Assembly (NCBI GenBank): GCA_963801715.1
Contig: CAWDGB010000014.1
Span: forward strand, 186,001 to 250,000
Source of the DNA: CAVVJA01 sp963801715
GTDB lineage: Bacteria > Actinomycetota > Actinomycetes > Mycobacteriales > Jatrophihabitantaceae
DNA length: 64,000 nt
Direction of reading: 5' to 3'
A program made the position numbers and the translations under genes. The notes under the pieces were generated by a model, which made no database searches, was not told where the DNA came from, and was given only the letters and a program-made list of their open reading frames with translations. Positions 1 through 8,134 of the stretch are shown here, in pieces; positions within the stretch are counted from its first letter, which is position 1; each line of letters opens with the position of its first letter.

Positions 1-368
1 AGCTCGGCCAGGCAGGGCAAATCCTGGGGGGCCGCGTGCAAGATCCACTCGGTGTTGTTGACGACGTCGGCAAGCGGCCCAAAGCCGGAAATACCGATGG
101 GCAACGGGTCGATGAGCACGGTGCCCACTCCGGCGCGGCGCAGCTGGACCAGGTAGGCCCGCTGGCTATAGCGATAGCCCGAGGCGCGCTCCGCGTCCAC
201 GGCGACCGGACCCGAGCCAGCGGTGAGCGCCGCGGCGGCCCGCGCCAAACCAGCGGTGGTGGCGATCGGGTCGGGTACTCCCTCGGCCGGCTCCCGCAGC
301 AGCGGTGCGCCGCTGTTCGTCGGTGATCCGGTGCTGCCCGAGGCGGCCGCTGGTGAGTCGTCGGCCAT
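1..368 (-). CDS. Ribonuclease D-like 3'-5' exonuclease, N-terminal part (cut by window edge)
   Basis: The reading frame starts at an ATG 2 nt after the DUF3000 stop and runs off the left edge, so only about 122 residues are visible. After a disordered N-terminus comes the exonuclease I motif 'VAVDAERASGYRY' (the DxE metal ligands of DEDD nucleases), then a hydrophobic strand ending 'VLIDPLPIG', then 'WILHAAPQDLPCLAE', which is typical of actinobacterial RNase D/HRDC proteins. The family trims RNA 3' ends and usually carries a C-terminal HRDC domain, which would lie outside the window. The tight spacing to DUF3000 indicates co-transcription, an arrangement also known from mycobacteria. I am confident of the family, but the substrate cannot be told from here. 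Confidence 0.88.
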   Translation of the reverse strand, partial: MADDSPAAASGSTGSPTNSGAPLLREPAEGVPDPIATTAGLARAAAALTAGSGPVAVDAERASGYRYSQRAYLVQLRRAGVGTVLIDPLPIGISGFGPLADVVNNTEWILHAAPQDLPCLAE

Positions 369-370
369 GA

Positions 371-979
371 TCACGCGGTGGGCAGGACGGCCACTCCTTC
401 GGGGGGCAATCCGGCCGCCATGCTGAGCAGATCGGCGAACGCGAGCAGGTGCGGACGCAGATCCGCCGAGTCTGCCGTCCACGACCCGCGCAACTCGAGC
501 GCGACGGTCGTGCGGGGGCCATGCACGTCGCCGAACCGGGTGGAGGTCGTCTGGGTGACGGTTCCTCCCGCCGCACGATGCGCTGCGGTTCGGTCGGCGA
601 GCGCACCGGTCAGCCAGCTCCAGCCGACTTGGGGCAGGAGCGGATCGCCTCCGATGTCGGGCTCGATCTCAGCCGACGCGAAGACCACCAGCCGTAACAC
701 ACCGTCCCACGCCTCGACACCGTCCGGGTCGTACAACAGGACCAGGCGACCAGTGGCCAGCTCTCCGCCGTCACGACTAGGAATCTCGGCGGATAGCGCA
801 TAGGTCCAGGGAGCGAGTCGCTGTGGCGGACGGATAGGTTCGACCCGGATCTCCGGGCGCACCTTCGTGCGCCGCAGGCTTTCCACGGCCTTGCGGAACT
901 CGCTGGGTGAATTGCTCATCGCGGCCGGTGCAGCGTGATCACGGTCAGCGGCCGGGGAGACAGGGGTGCTCGGCGTCAT
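371..979 (-). CDS. DUF3000 family protein
   Basis: This 202-residue soluble protein belongs to the actinobacterial DUF3000 family, whose function is unknown. Recognisable parts are the N-terminal 'FRKAVESLR' helix, the central 'APWTYALSAEI', 'GRLVLLYDPDG' and 'WDGVLRLVVFASAEIEPDI' strands, and the C-terminal 'LELRGSWT' and 'FADLLSMAAGLPPEGVAVLP' segments. No signal peptide or membrane segment is visible. I use the ATG at 979; an internal ATG at 919 is an alternative that would remove a low-complexity leader of 20 residues, and neither has a strong ribosome site. The gene directly precedes RNase D (2-nt gap), a conserved pairing that suggests a link to RNA processing, but that is inference only. 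Confidence 0.85.
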   Translation of the reverse strand: MTPSTPVSPAADRDHAAPAAMSNSPSEFRKAVESLRRTKVRPEIRVEPIRPPQRLAPWTYALSAEIPSRDGGELATGRLVLLYDPDGVEAWDGVLRLVVFASAEIEPDIGGDPLLPQVGWSWLTGALADRTAAHRAAGGTVTQTTSTRFGDVHGPRTTVALELRGSWTADSADLRPHLLAFADLLSMAAGLPPEGVAVLPTA

Positions 980-991
980 GGACGGGCGGGA

Positions 992-1195
992 TCAGGCGGC
1001 TCGCCGGACGGGCCGATGGATGGCCCGGGGCAAGATCGGGTCGTAGAAGAGCGCCGTCCCGCAGCGGGCGCAGGCGACATCGGGGCAATCGGGACCATGA
1101 CCGTCCCGGCACTCGGGAATCTCGGCCGGACACGGGCCACCGCACACCGGGCAGTCCAGGTAGCCGTCGTCGACCATCTGCTCCATCCCGTCCAT
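992..1195 (-). CDS. Small zinc-ribbon hypothetical protein
   Basis: This is a short protein of about 67 residues rich in Cys/His pairs: 'DCPVCGGPCPAEIPEC' followed by 'CPDVACARCGTALFYDP'. The paired CxxC knuckles predict a structural zinc ribbon. The frame stays open upstream to beyond the divergent hemE start, so the start is uncertain. The first ATG that avoids overlapping hemE is at 1195, and a slightly longer form with a non-ATG start is possible because residues before it ('CERHRVTTDQLLEHA') look protein-like. It lies 12 nt upstream of DUF3000 and may be the first gene of the zinc-ribbon, DUF3000, RNase D group. No function is assigned. Confidence 0.55.
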   Translation of the reverse strand: MDGMEQMVDDGYLDCPVCGGPCPAEIPECRDGHGPDCPDVACARCGTALFYDPILPRAIHRPVRRAA

Positions 1196-1309
1196 CGCGT
1201 GCTCCAGTAGTTGGTCCGTCGTTACTCGATGACGCTCGCACAGCCCCCGGGCTGTGTCCGGGAGGCTCGCCGACCCGAGGCCGATCGCGACGGCATGGCA
1301 CGATGAGGC

Positions 1310-2356
1310 GTGATGACGAATGCCCCGCACGCAGCGGCTGACTCGCTGCTGGTGCGAGCTGCTTTCGGGCGTCCCGGTCCTCGGCCGCCGGTGTGGTTCA
1401 TGCGGCAGGCGGGTCGCTCGCTCCCCGAGTACCGGCAGGTGCGGGCCGGGACAAGCATGCTCGAGGCCTGCCGGACCCCGGATCTGATCACGGAGCTGAC
1501 CCTCCAGCCCGTGCGTCGGCACGGAGTCGATGCCGCGATCTTGTTCTCAGACATCGTCGTACCGCTCGCGGCGGTCGGAGTCGGCGTCGACATCGTCTCC
1601 GGCGTCGGTCCGGTGGTAGACAAGCCGATCCGCACGGTGAGCGACGTCGATCGTCTCCGCCCGCTGGAACCGACCGACGTGCCGTATCTGAGCCAGGCGG
1701 TGTCGGCACTCGTGAGTGAGTTGGGCGCAACGCCCCTCATCGGCTTTGCCGGAGCCCCATTCACGCTCGCCAGCTACTTGGTCGAGGGTGGTCCGTCTCG
1801 GGACCACGCGCGTACCAAAGCGCTGATGCGCGGCGAGCCGGCGCTGTGGCACTCGCTGTTGGCCCGGCTGGCAACCATCTCCGCGACCTATCTGAAGGTG
1901 CAGGTCGATGCGGGAGCCGCCGCCGTGCAGCTGTTCGACTCGTGGGCCGGGGCGTTGTCGGCCGCTGACTACGAGCAGTTCGTGCTTCCGCACAGCCGGG
2001 CCGTCCTGGAGTCGCTCGGTGGTCGTGGCGTGCCGCGCATCCACTTCGGCGTAGGGACTGGCGAGCTGCTCGCGCTGATGCGGGCGGCCGGTGCCGATGT
2101 GGTGGGCGTCGACTGGCGGGTGCCGCTGCCGGAAGCCGTGCGACGCATCGGCCCGGGGGCCGTGCTCCAGGGCAACCTCGACCCAGCATTGCTCCTCGCG
2201 GAATGGCCGGTTGTCGACGCGGAAGTACGGCGCATCGTGACCGAAGGGCACCACGCCGACGGGCACATCTTCAATCTCGGCCACGGGGTACTACCGGACA
2301 CTGATCCCGACGTTCTCACCCGAATCGTCGCCCTCGTCAAGGAGCTGACGGACTGA
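1310..2356 (+). CDS. hemE: Uroporphyrinogen III decarboxylase
   Basis: HemE converts uroporphyrinogen III to coproporphyrinogen III by four decarboxylations in the cytoplasm. The 348-residue length is normal. The N-terminal signature 'PPVWFMRQAGRSLPEYR' carries the family's substrate-binding Arg residues. 'LFSDIVVPLAAVG', 'IGFAGAPFTLASYLVEGG', 'VQLFDSWAGALS' and 'HFGVGTGELL' follow in the expected order, and the C-terminus has 'GNLDPALLL' and 'FNLGHGVLPDTDPD'. The start is the GTG at 1310, immediately followed by ATG. hemY begins 1 nt after the stop, so hemE-hemY-hemQ form a translationally coupled heme operon, divergent from the RNase D/DUF3000 group. Confidence 0.97.
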   Translation: MMTNAPHAAADSLLVRAAFGRPGPRPPVWFMRQAGRSLPEYRQVRAGTSMLEACRTPDLITELTLQPVRRHGVDAAILFSDIVVPLAAVGVGVDIVSGVGPVVDKPIRTVSDVDRLRPLEPTDVPYLSQAVSALVSELGATPLIGFAGAPFTLASYLVEGGPSRDHARTKALMRGEPALWHSLLARLATISATYLKVQVDAGAAAVQLFDSWAGALSAADYEQFVLPHSRAVLESLGGRGVPRIHFGVGTGELLALMRAAGADVVGVDWRVPLPEAVRRIGPGAVLQGNLDPALLLAEWPVVDAEVRRIVTEGHHADGHIFNLGHGVLPDTDPDVLTRIVALVKELTD

Positions 2357-2357
2357 C

Positions 2358-3743
2358 GTGCATGTCGTGGTCGTCGGCGGAGGCATTGCGGGTCTGGCCG
2401 CTGCCTGGGCGGTCTGCGATCGTGCTGCTGCGGCGGTCGTAACTGTGCTCGAAGCGACACCGCAGGTAGGCGGCAAGCTTCGCGTCGCCTCGGTGGCCGG
2501 CCAGCCGGTGGACGTGGGTGCGGAAGCCATGCTGACGCGGCGTCCTGAGGCACTCGACCTCGCTCGGGCTGCAGGTCTCGGTGACGAGCTGGTCGACGCG
2601 GTGACGACCTCCGCATCCATTTTCGCAGCTGGGCGGTTGCACCCGCTCCCGGCCGGAACGCTGATGGGTGTTCCGTTCGACGTGGCGGCGGCGCGAGCAT
2701 CCGGCCTGCTCAGTGCCGCATCGCTGTCGGCTATCGACATCGAGCCGACGCGGCCTGCGTTGCCGCCATTAGCGCAGGACGTAGGCGTCGGTGAGCTGGT
2801 TCGGGAACGGCTCGGAGACGAAGTGGTCGATCGGCTCGTCGAGCCATTGCTTGCCGGCGTATATGCCGGGCGAGCCGACCGGATCTCGCTGCGGGCTGCG
2901 CTGCCGGCTCTGGCGGCGCAACTGCGTGACGGCGGCTCGCTCGTCACCGCCGCTCGCGCCGCCACTGGCGATGGCGCCCGAGACTCGGCGGCCGGTTCGA
3001 CATTCGCGGCGATCACCGGCGGAGTCGGCCGGCTACCGATGGCGCTCGCCGCGTCCGGACGCTTCACAGTGCGCACCGGCGTGACCGTGCGCTCGATCCG
3101 GCGAACTCCGGAGGGGTTCGCCCTCGACTGCGGCCCGGTACCGCGATCGGAAAGCGTCGCCGCCGATGCGGCAATCGTCGCCCTTCCGCCCGCCAAGGCC
3201 GCCGCCGTCCTGCGGGAGATCGCCCCTGGCGCGACGAGGGAATTGGCTGCGATAGAGACCGCGAGTGTCGCCGTCGTGACGCTCGCCTATGCAGGCGTAC
3301 AACTGCCGCCGGGAAGCGGCCTGCTCGTGGGCGCCCGGGAGGGGTTCACCGTCAAGGGAGTGACGCTGACATCGCAGAAGTGGCCCGGGTGGCCACCCGG
3401 CTTGGTGCTACTCCGCGCGTCGGTCGGGCGCGTCGGCGAAACGCGCGACGTGCAGCGTTCAGACGACGAGCTGGTCGCGTTGGTTCGCCGTGAACTGCGC
3501 ACGCTGCTGGGCATCACATCGGCTCCCATAGATGCCCTGGTCACGCGATGGGGCGGCGGCCTGCCGCAGTACGGGATCGGCCATGTCGACCGGGTCGCCC
3601 GCATCCGGCGGGCCGTCGCCGCGGTTCCCGGCCTCGCCGTGTGCGGCGCCGCGTACGACGGGCTCGGCATCCCGGCCTGCATTGCTTCCGCCCGCGCGGC
3701 GGCTGCCCAGGCCTGCGCCGCGTTCGCCCAGACGGGACAATGA
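2358..3743 (+). CDS. hemY: FAD-dependent coproporphyrinogen III / protoporphyrinogen oxidase
   Basis: This 461-residue flavoprotein of the HemY (CgoX) family oxidises coproporphyrinogen III to coproporphyrin III in the coproporphyrin-dependent route of Gram-positive bacteria. The N-terminal dinucleotide motif 'VVVVGGGIAGLAAAW' and the following 'VLEATPQVGGKLRVA' bind FAD. 'DVGAEAMLTRRPEAL' and the C-terminal 'RWGGGLPQYGIGHVDRV' and 'GLAVCGAAYDGLGIPACI' are diagnostic of the family. The start is a GTG one base after the hemE stop. Because hemQ follows directly, the substrate is more likely coproporphyrinogen than protoporphyrinogen; this is inference from the pathway. No frameshift or missing motif is seen. 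Confidence 0.95.
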   Translation: MHVVVVGGGIAGLAAAWAVCDRAAAAVVTVLEATPQVGGKLRVASVAGQPVDVGAEAMLTRRPEALDLARAAGLGDELVDAVTTSASIFAAGRLHPLPAGTLMGVPFDVAAARASGLLSAASLSAIDIEPTRPALPPLAQDVGVGELVRERLGDEVVDRLVEPLLAGVYAGRADRISLRAALPALAAQLRDGGSLVTAARAATGDGARDSAAGSTFAAITGGVGRLPMALAASGRFTVRTGVTVRSIRRTPEGFALDCGPVPRSESVAADAAIVALPPAKAAAVLREIAPGATRELAAIETASVAVVTLAYAGVQLPPGSGLLVGAREGFTVKGVTLTSQKWPGWPPGLVLLRASVGRVGETRDVQRSDDELVALVRRELRTLLGITSAPIDALVTRWGGGLPQYGIGHVDRVARIRRAVAAVPGLAVCGAAYDGLGIPACIASARAAAAQACAAFAQTGQ

Positions 3744-3747
3744 GGTC

Positions 3748-4443
3748 ATGGTCGACGGAAAGAAAGCCCGCGAACTCAACACGGTCATCCGGTACACCGG
3801 CTGGTCCGTTTTTCGGGTCGAGCGACCGATAGGCGATGGCGATCGGCCGAGCCTCGCGGATGAGGTTGGAGCGCTTTTCGAGCAGCTGGCCGCTAAAGAC
3901 ATCACGGTCCGCGGTACGTACGACGTGAGCGCACTGCGGGCAGACGCCGATCTGATGGTGTGGTGGCACGCTCCGACGGCCGAGGCGCTCCAGGACGCCT
4001 ATAGCCGCCTTCGGCGCACCCGCCTCGGACAACATCTCGATCCGGTCTGGTCGGTTATGGCGCTGCACCGCCCGGCAGAATTCAATCGCAGCCACATCCC
4101 GGCCTTCCTCGCCGAAGAGGAGCCCCGGCGCTACGTGTGCGTCTACCCGTTCGTCCGGTCCTACGAGTGGTATCTGCTGCCCGAGGACGAACGCCGCGCG
4201 CTACTGGCCGAGCATGGCCAGCTGGCGCGGGAATACCCGGACGTACGCGCGAACACGGTTGCTGCGTTCGCGCTCGGGGACTACGAGTGGGTGCTGGCCT
4301 TCGAGGCCGACGAGCTGCACCGCATCGTGGACCTCATGCGACACCTGCGGTCGTCCGAGACCCGCCGGCACGTGCGCGAGGAGGTGCCGTTCTACACCGG
4401 TACCCGGCGCAGCGTTGCCGAGATCGTCTCGGTGCTGCCGTGA
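3748..4443 (+). CDS. hemQ: Coproheme decarboxylase HemQ (chlorite dismutase-like)
   Basis: HemQ (ChdC) decarboxylates coproheme to heme b, the last step of the pathway begun by hemE and hemY. The ATG at 3748 lies 4 nt after the hemY stop and gives 231 residues, a normal length; the upstream open frame is only hemY in another frame. Family landmarks are 'NTVIRYTGWSVFRV', 'RGTYDVSALRADADLMVWWHA' (split by family members at the same place), the loop 'RYVCVYPFVRSYEWYLLP' that contains the probable catalytic Tyr, and the C-terminal 'YEWVLAFEADELHRIVDLM' and 'PFYTGTRR'. It is the final gene of the operon and is followed by a palindromic repeat. Confidence 0.96.
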   Translation: MVDGKKARELNTVIRYTGWSVFRVERPIGDGDRPSLADEVGALFEQLAAKDITVRGTYDVSALRADADLMVWWHAPTAEALQDAYSRLRRTRLGQHLDPVWSVMALHRPAEFNRSHIPAFLAEEEPRRYVCVYPFVRSYEWYLLPEDERRALLAEHGQLAREYPDVRANTVAAFALGDYEWVLAFEADELHRIVDLMRHLRSSETRRHVREEVPFYTGTRRSVAEIVSVLP

Positions 4444-4452
4444 TCCCGCTCC

Positions 4453-4505
4453 CAGTCGTGATCTTGGACTTAATGCCACCCAGCGACAACAAGTCCGAGA
4501 TCATC
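4453..4505. repeat. Palindromic dispersed repeat, copy 1 (convergent intergenic)
   Basis: A 12-bp arm at 4460-4471 pairs with 4491-4502 with one G-U type mismatch around a 19-nt loop. The same sequence recurs at 63548-63605, again between convergent genes. Here it separates hemQ from the msrB-sppA gene. The lack of a T-tract does not exclude an intrinsic terminator, because actinobacterial terminators often lack one. It could be a bidirectional terminator or a REP-like mobile palindrome. Confidence 0.75.
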
Positions 4506-4550
4506 GCGAGGGTCATGGCGTGACAGTGCTGGGGATGCGCCCCCAGCGAG

Positions 4551-6656
4551 TCAGAGGATCTTGATCGGCGGCATCCGCAGCGCTGAGGTCGTCGGCAGGC
4601 CCAGCACCGCCGCGAGGTCGGCGGTCGTCGGCAGTAGCGCGTTGCGCGCCGCCCGGGGGTCCTCGCTGTTCTTCGCGCGGCCGAGCCTGGCCCACGGCGA
4701 AATGCGCACGGCGGCGTGGACCGGCGCGTCGACCGGTAGGTCTGCCCGGGCGCGAGCGATACGGACAGCGTCGCGCAGGCCGCCGAGTTCGTCCACGAGC
4801 CCGATGTCGAGGGCGTCGCGGCCGGTCCACACCCGGCCGCGGGCGATGCTGTCGATCTCGGCAACCGAGCGGCCCCGGCCCTGCGCAACCTTGGCCACGA
4901 AGTCGTCGTAGAGCCCGTCGATTATGGCTGCAAGCCGCTCGCGCTCGTCGTCGCTGAAGCTCCGTCGCGAGGAGAACATCAACGATCGGGCGCCGTGGGA
5001 AACCATCCCGGTGTTCAGCCCCACCCGGTCGAACAGCTCACGTACCACAACCTTGCCACCGAACACCCCGATGGATCCGGTCAAGGTCGCAGGCAGCGCC
5101 ACGATCACGTCCGCCGGACAGGCGATGAAATACCCACCGGAGGCGGCGGCCGCGCCCATGGAGACAACGATGGGCTTGCCGCCGTCACGCACCCGGCAGA
5201 CCTCACGCCAGATCGTCTCGGAGGCAACGGCCGAGCCGCCGGGGGAGTCGACGTGCAGCACGACCGCGCCGACATGGTCGTCGTCCCTCGCGGCGCGCAA
5301 CGCCGCGCCGATCGAGTCCGCCCCAATCTGGCGTCCAGCGGCGCCGCGCCGAGTGCGCCCGCTTACGATCGCGCCTCGCGCCTCGACGAGCGCGAGGTGG
5401 CGCCTGCGACGGGCCAGGACACGCGGCCGGCGGTGGGGCCGCCAGCGGTCGGCGAACAACAGTTGGGCATCGGCGCCGACCCGCGTTTGCATGGCGGCGT
5501 ACGCCTCGTCGCGGTATCCAAGCCGATCGACCAGCCCGACGTCACGCGCCTCGGCAGCCGTCCGCGGGCCGGTATCCGTGAGCTCTCGCACTCGTGCGGC
5601 GTCCATGCGCCGCGCGTCGGCGATCGCCCCGACCGCGTCGGTGAAGATCGACTCGGCGAGTCGATCGAGGGCGGTCCGGTGGGCCTCGGTGAATTCGGTG
5701 CGCAGCACGATGTCAGCGGCGTTCTTGAACTCGTGCCGCTGCTCGAGCTGCGGCTCGATCCCTAGCCGGTCGAGTGCGCCCCGGACGAAGGTAGTTTCTA
5801 CCCCCACGCCGAGCAGGCCCACTCCGCTGCCAGGTTGCAGCCAGATCTCGTCGAAGCCGGTCGCGAGCACGTACCCCGCCATGCCACCGGCCTCTTCACC
5901 GAAGCTCTCCGCCCAGGCCAGCGTGGGCTTGCCACTCGCGGCGAATGCCCGGACGCCCAGGCGGAGTTCCTGCATGGCCGCCCACGGCAGCGAGGCGCCG
6001 ACCTTCGCGATCAGGCCGACGACGCGACGATCGGCCGCGGCCTCGTGCAGCGCGCGCAAGGTGGGACGCAGCTGGTGATGTCCGCGGGCGCGAAACCGGG
6101 CGATGGGGTCGTCCACGCCCGGCGCGATGGGAAGTTCGGTCAGGTCAAGTTCGAGCAATAGAGGCGGTCGATGACCAGGCAGCGGCATGCTCTCACCGTA
6201 ACGGCGAGGTCGGCCCGACGGACTCACGCCGGTCTCGGCGGGCGCTTGCTCCTCGAACGTGAGCGCCACCGAGTTGATGCAGTAGCGCAGATCGGTCGGA
6301 GTGCCGTAACCCTCGCCCACGAACACATGGCCAAGATGGCTGTGGCAGTTGGCACAAATGACCTCGACGCGCCGCATGCCGAGGCCGTCGTCGGCACGCT
6401 CGATGACCCGGTCGCCGGCAAGTGGTGTGAAGAAGCTCGGCCAGCCGCAATGCGAATCGAACTTCGATTCGCTGCGGAACAGTTCGGCGCCGCAGGCGCG
6501 GCAGCGATACACCCCGACTCGCTTGTTGTCGGTGTACTCGCCGGTGAAGGGTCGCTCGGTGGCCGCTCGCCGGAGCACCGAGTACTCCTCGGGCGATAGC
6601 TCGGCGCGCCATTGCTCATCGGTCTTGACTACGTTGGCTCGGTCGGTCTCCGTCAT
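4551..6656 (-). CDS. Fused methionine sulfoxide reductase B / signal peptide peptidase SppA (S49)
   Basis: One uninterrupted 701-residue frame encodes two enzymes. Residues about 1-140 are MsrB (reduces Met-R-sulfoxide): the zinc pairs 'CRACGAELF' and 'CANCHSHLGH', 'HCGWPSFF', and the active Cys in 'RYCINSVAL'. A linker of about 20 residues leads to residue 157, where a Met ('MPLPGHRPPLLLELDL') marks the usual start of actinobacterial SppA. The SppA part has both S49 repeats, with the catalytic Lys in 'HEFKNAADIV' and the Ser in 'DSPGGSAVASE'. The start at 6656 is chosen because 'MTETDRANVVKTDEQWR' is the usual MsrB opening. No stop codon separates the parts, so this is either a true bifunctional fusion or a lost msrB stop. 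sppA could also be translated separately from 6188. No signal peptide is visible. Confidence 0.85.
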   Translation of the reverse strand: MTETDRANVVKTDEQWRAELSPEEYSVLRRAATERPFTGEYTDNKRVGVYRCRACGAELFRSESKFDSHCGWPSFFTPLAGDRVIERADDGLGMRRVEVICANCHSHLGHVFVGEGYGTPTDLRYCINSVALTFEEQAPAETGVSPSGRPRRYGESMPLPGHRPPLLLELDLTELPIAPGVDDPIARFRARGHHQLRPTLRALHEAAADRRVVGLIAKVGASLPWAAMQELRLGVRAFAASGKPTLAWAESFGEEAGGMAGYVLATGFDEIWLQPGSGVGLLGVGVETTFVRGALDRLGIEPQLEQRHEFKNAADIVLRTEFTEAHRTALDRLAESIFTDAVGAIADARRMDAARVRELTDTGPRTAAEARDVGLVDRLGYRDEAYAAMQTRVGADAQLLFADRWRPHRRPRVLARRRRHLALVEARGAIVSGRTRRGAAGRQIGADSIGAALRAARDDDHVGAVVLHVDSPGGSAVASETIWREVCRVRDGGKPIVVSMGAAAASGGYFIACPADVIVALPATLTGSIGVFGGKVVVRELFDRVGLNTGMVSHGARSLMFSSRRSFSDDERERLAAIIDGLYDDFVAKVAQGRGRSVAEIDSIARGRVWTGRDALDIGLVDELGGLRDAVRIARARADLPVDAPVHAAVRISPWARLGRAKNSEDPRAARNALLPTTADLAAVLGLPTTSALRMPPIKIL

Positions 6657-6721
6657 GGCATCGACGGTACGTGGCGAGATTCCGACGTGATACGTCGGCG
6701 GGTCAGTTCGTCTCTGGTCGA

Positions 6722-6973
6722 TCAGAGCTGGAAGATACCGATCACGCCAAAGGCAATAGCGACGGCGAAGCCGGTCAGGATGAGCCACACCACCACGACG
6801 GCCGCGGTCCGCCTAGGCCCGGACAGCCGGACCAGGCTGCCGCTGAACGCGGCCATATTCTGAAGTTCGCCGTCTGCGGTGTTCGGGTTGGCTGTGCGGC
6901 CCCAGGCGAAATCCGGTTCCGGAACCCGGCGCGGCTCGTCCGGCTCCTCGTGAATCCATTCGTCGGTGCGCAC
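6722..6973 (-). CDS. Small single-pass membrane protein
   Basis: This 83-residue protein has an acidic, proline-containing N-terminal half ('EWIHEEPDEPRRVPEPDF') and a hydrophobic C-terminal helix of about 22 residues ('AAVVVVWLILTGFAVAIAFGVIG'). The topology suggests a soluble N-terminus and a C-terminal membrane anchor. It sits 66 nt upstream of the msrB-sppA start on the same strand and diverges from the LigD-type polymerase gene. I do not recognise a family. The composition switch between the charged head and the hydrophobic tail, and its fit between flanking genes, make it a probable gene. Confidence 0.6.
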   Translation of the reverse strand: MRTDEWIHEEPDEPRRVPEPDFAWGRTANPNTADGELQNMAAFSGSLVRLSGPRRTAAVVVVWLILTGFAVAIAFGVIGIFQL

Positions 6974-7013
6974 TATCCCAGCGTAGGTCGCTCACGGGCA
7001 CTACCGTCGCGTC

Positions 7014-8078
7014 ATGGCGTCGCCCTATACCGAGGTCCAGGTCGGAGAGCGGACGGTGCGCCTCAGCCACCCGGACCGGGTGTACTTCAGCACCCGCGGC
7101 GAGACCAAACTCGATCTCGTCAACTACTACCTGGCTGTAGGCGACGGCATCGTGCGGGCCCTGCGCGAGCGGCCGTGCATGATGCATCGATATCCGGACG
7201 GCGTGGACGGCGAAAAGATCTACCAGAAGCGGCTGCCCAAGGGTGCTCCTGACTGGGTGCAGACCGCGGAGGTGAAGTTCCCGTCCGGCCGGTCGGCCGG
7301 CGAGCTGTGCGTGACCGAACTCGCGAGCGTCGTATGGGCCGTACAGATGTCCACCGTGGAGTTCCATCCGTGGCACTCTCGCCGGGCGGACACCGAGCAT
7401 CCCGATGAGCTGCGGATCGACCTCGACCCGCAGCCAGGAGCCGGCCTGAATGAGGCCAAGCAGGTCGCGGCGATGGTCCACGAGACGCTGGACGAGCTGG
7501 GCGCAGTCGGTTGGCCCAAGACGTCGGGGTCGCGCGGCATTCACGTTTACGTGCGCATCGAGCCACGATTCGGGTTCCGCGAGGTCCGACGAGCTGCGCT
7601 CGCCTTGGCCCGCGAGATCGAACGTCGGGTGCCGGATCTGGTCACCACAGCCTGGTGGAAGGAGGAGCGCACCCGGGCGATCTTCGTCGATTACAACCAG
7701 AACGCTCGCGACCGGACGATCGCGAGTGCCTACTCGGTGCGGGGCAAGCCGTGGGGACCAGTGTCGGCGCCGGTGACCTGGTCGGAGCTGCCCGAGGTGG
7801 AAACCGAGGACTTCACCATCGCCACGATGCCGGAGCGTTTCGTCCGCTACGGCGATCTGCACGACGGCATCGACGAGGCAGTGTGGTCGATCGAGCCGTT
7901 GCTGGATTGGGCCGATCGAGATGAGCGGGACCGTGGACTCGGCGATGCTCCGTATCCGCCGAACTTTCCGAAGCAGGAAGGCGAGCCGCCGCGCGTCCAG
8001 CCGTCTCGGATGAACCCGGCAAACTGGGCCGATGACGGTAGGCGGCCCAGCGAGGTCGAACCGCAGGATCTTGGCTGA
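7014..8078 (+). CDS. LigD-type polymerase/primase domain protein (AEP family), stand-alone
   Basis: This 354-residue protein is the polymerase domain (PolDom) of the LigD family without nuclease or ligase domains. Motifs in order are 'LSHPDRVYFS', 'RYPDGVDGEKIYQKRLP', 'LASVVWAVQMSTVEFHPW', the catalytic metal-binding 'LRIDLDPQPG', 'KTSGSRGIHVYVRI' and 'IFVDYNQNARDRTIASAYSVRG', followed by 'VSAPVTW'. Stand-alone PolDoms in mycobacteria add ribo- or deoxyribonucleotides in gap filling and end joining. A LigC-like ATP-dependent ligase lies 28 kb away at 35685-36791; in mycobacteria, as I recall, the two are neighbours. No Ku gene is in the window. The ATG at 7014 fits the family start. Confidence 0.92.
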   Translation: MASPYTEVQVGERTVRLSHPDRVYFSTRGETKLDLVNYYLAVGDGIVRALRERPCMMHRYPDGVDGEKIYQKRLPKGAPDWVQTAEVKFPSGRSAGELCVTELASVVWAVQMSTVEFHPWHSRRADTEHPDELRIDLDPQPGAGLNEAKQVAAMVHETLDELGAVGWPKTSGSRGIHVYVRIEPRFGFREVRRAALALAREIERRVPDLVTTAWWKEERTRAIFVDYNQNARDRTIASAYSVRGKPWGPVSAPVTWSELPEVETEDFTIATMPERFVRYGDLHDGIDEAVWSIEPLLDWADRDERDRGLGDAPYPPNFPKQEGEPPRVQPSRMNPANWADDGRRPSEVEPQDLG

Positions 8079-8134
8079 TCACGGCTGATCCCCGGCTAGA
8101 TCCCGATCTCTGCGGTTAGGTCCGCTTCTGGAAG

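Noticed and set aside
2291..3196. A 301-codon minus-strand frame opposite hemY
   Set aside because: Antisense shadow of a strongly conserved gene with biased composition.
4453..4505. Palindrome copy 1 as the mark of an insertion sequence
   Set aside because: There is no transposase and no target duplication; the element is too short and its position between convergent genes fits a terminator or REP-like unit.
8070..8134. A third copy of the palindromic repeat between the LigD-type polymerase and Nudix genes
   Set aside because: Only short stretches (gatcttgg, gctgatc) are shared and no matching stem forms.
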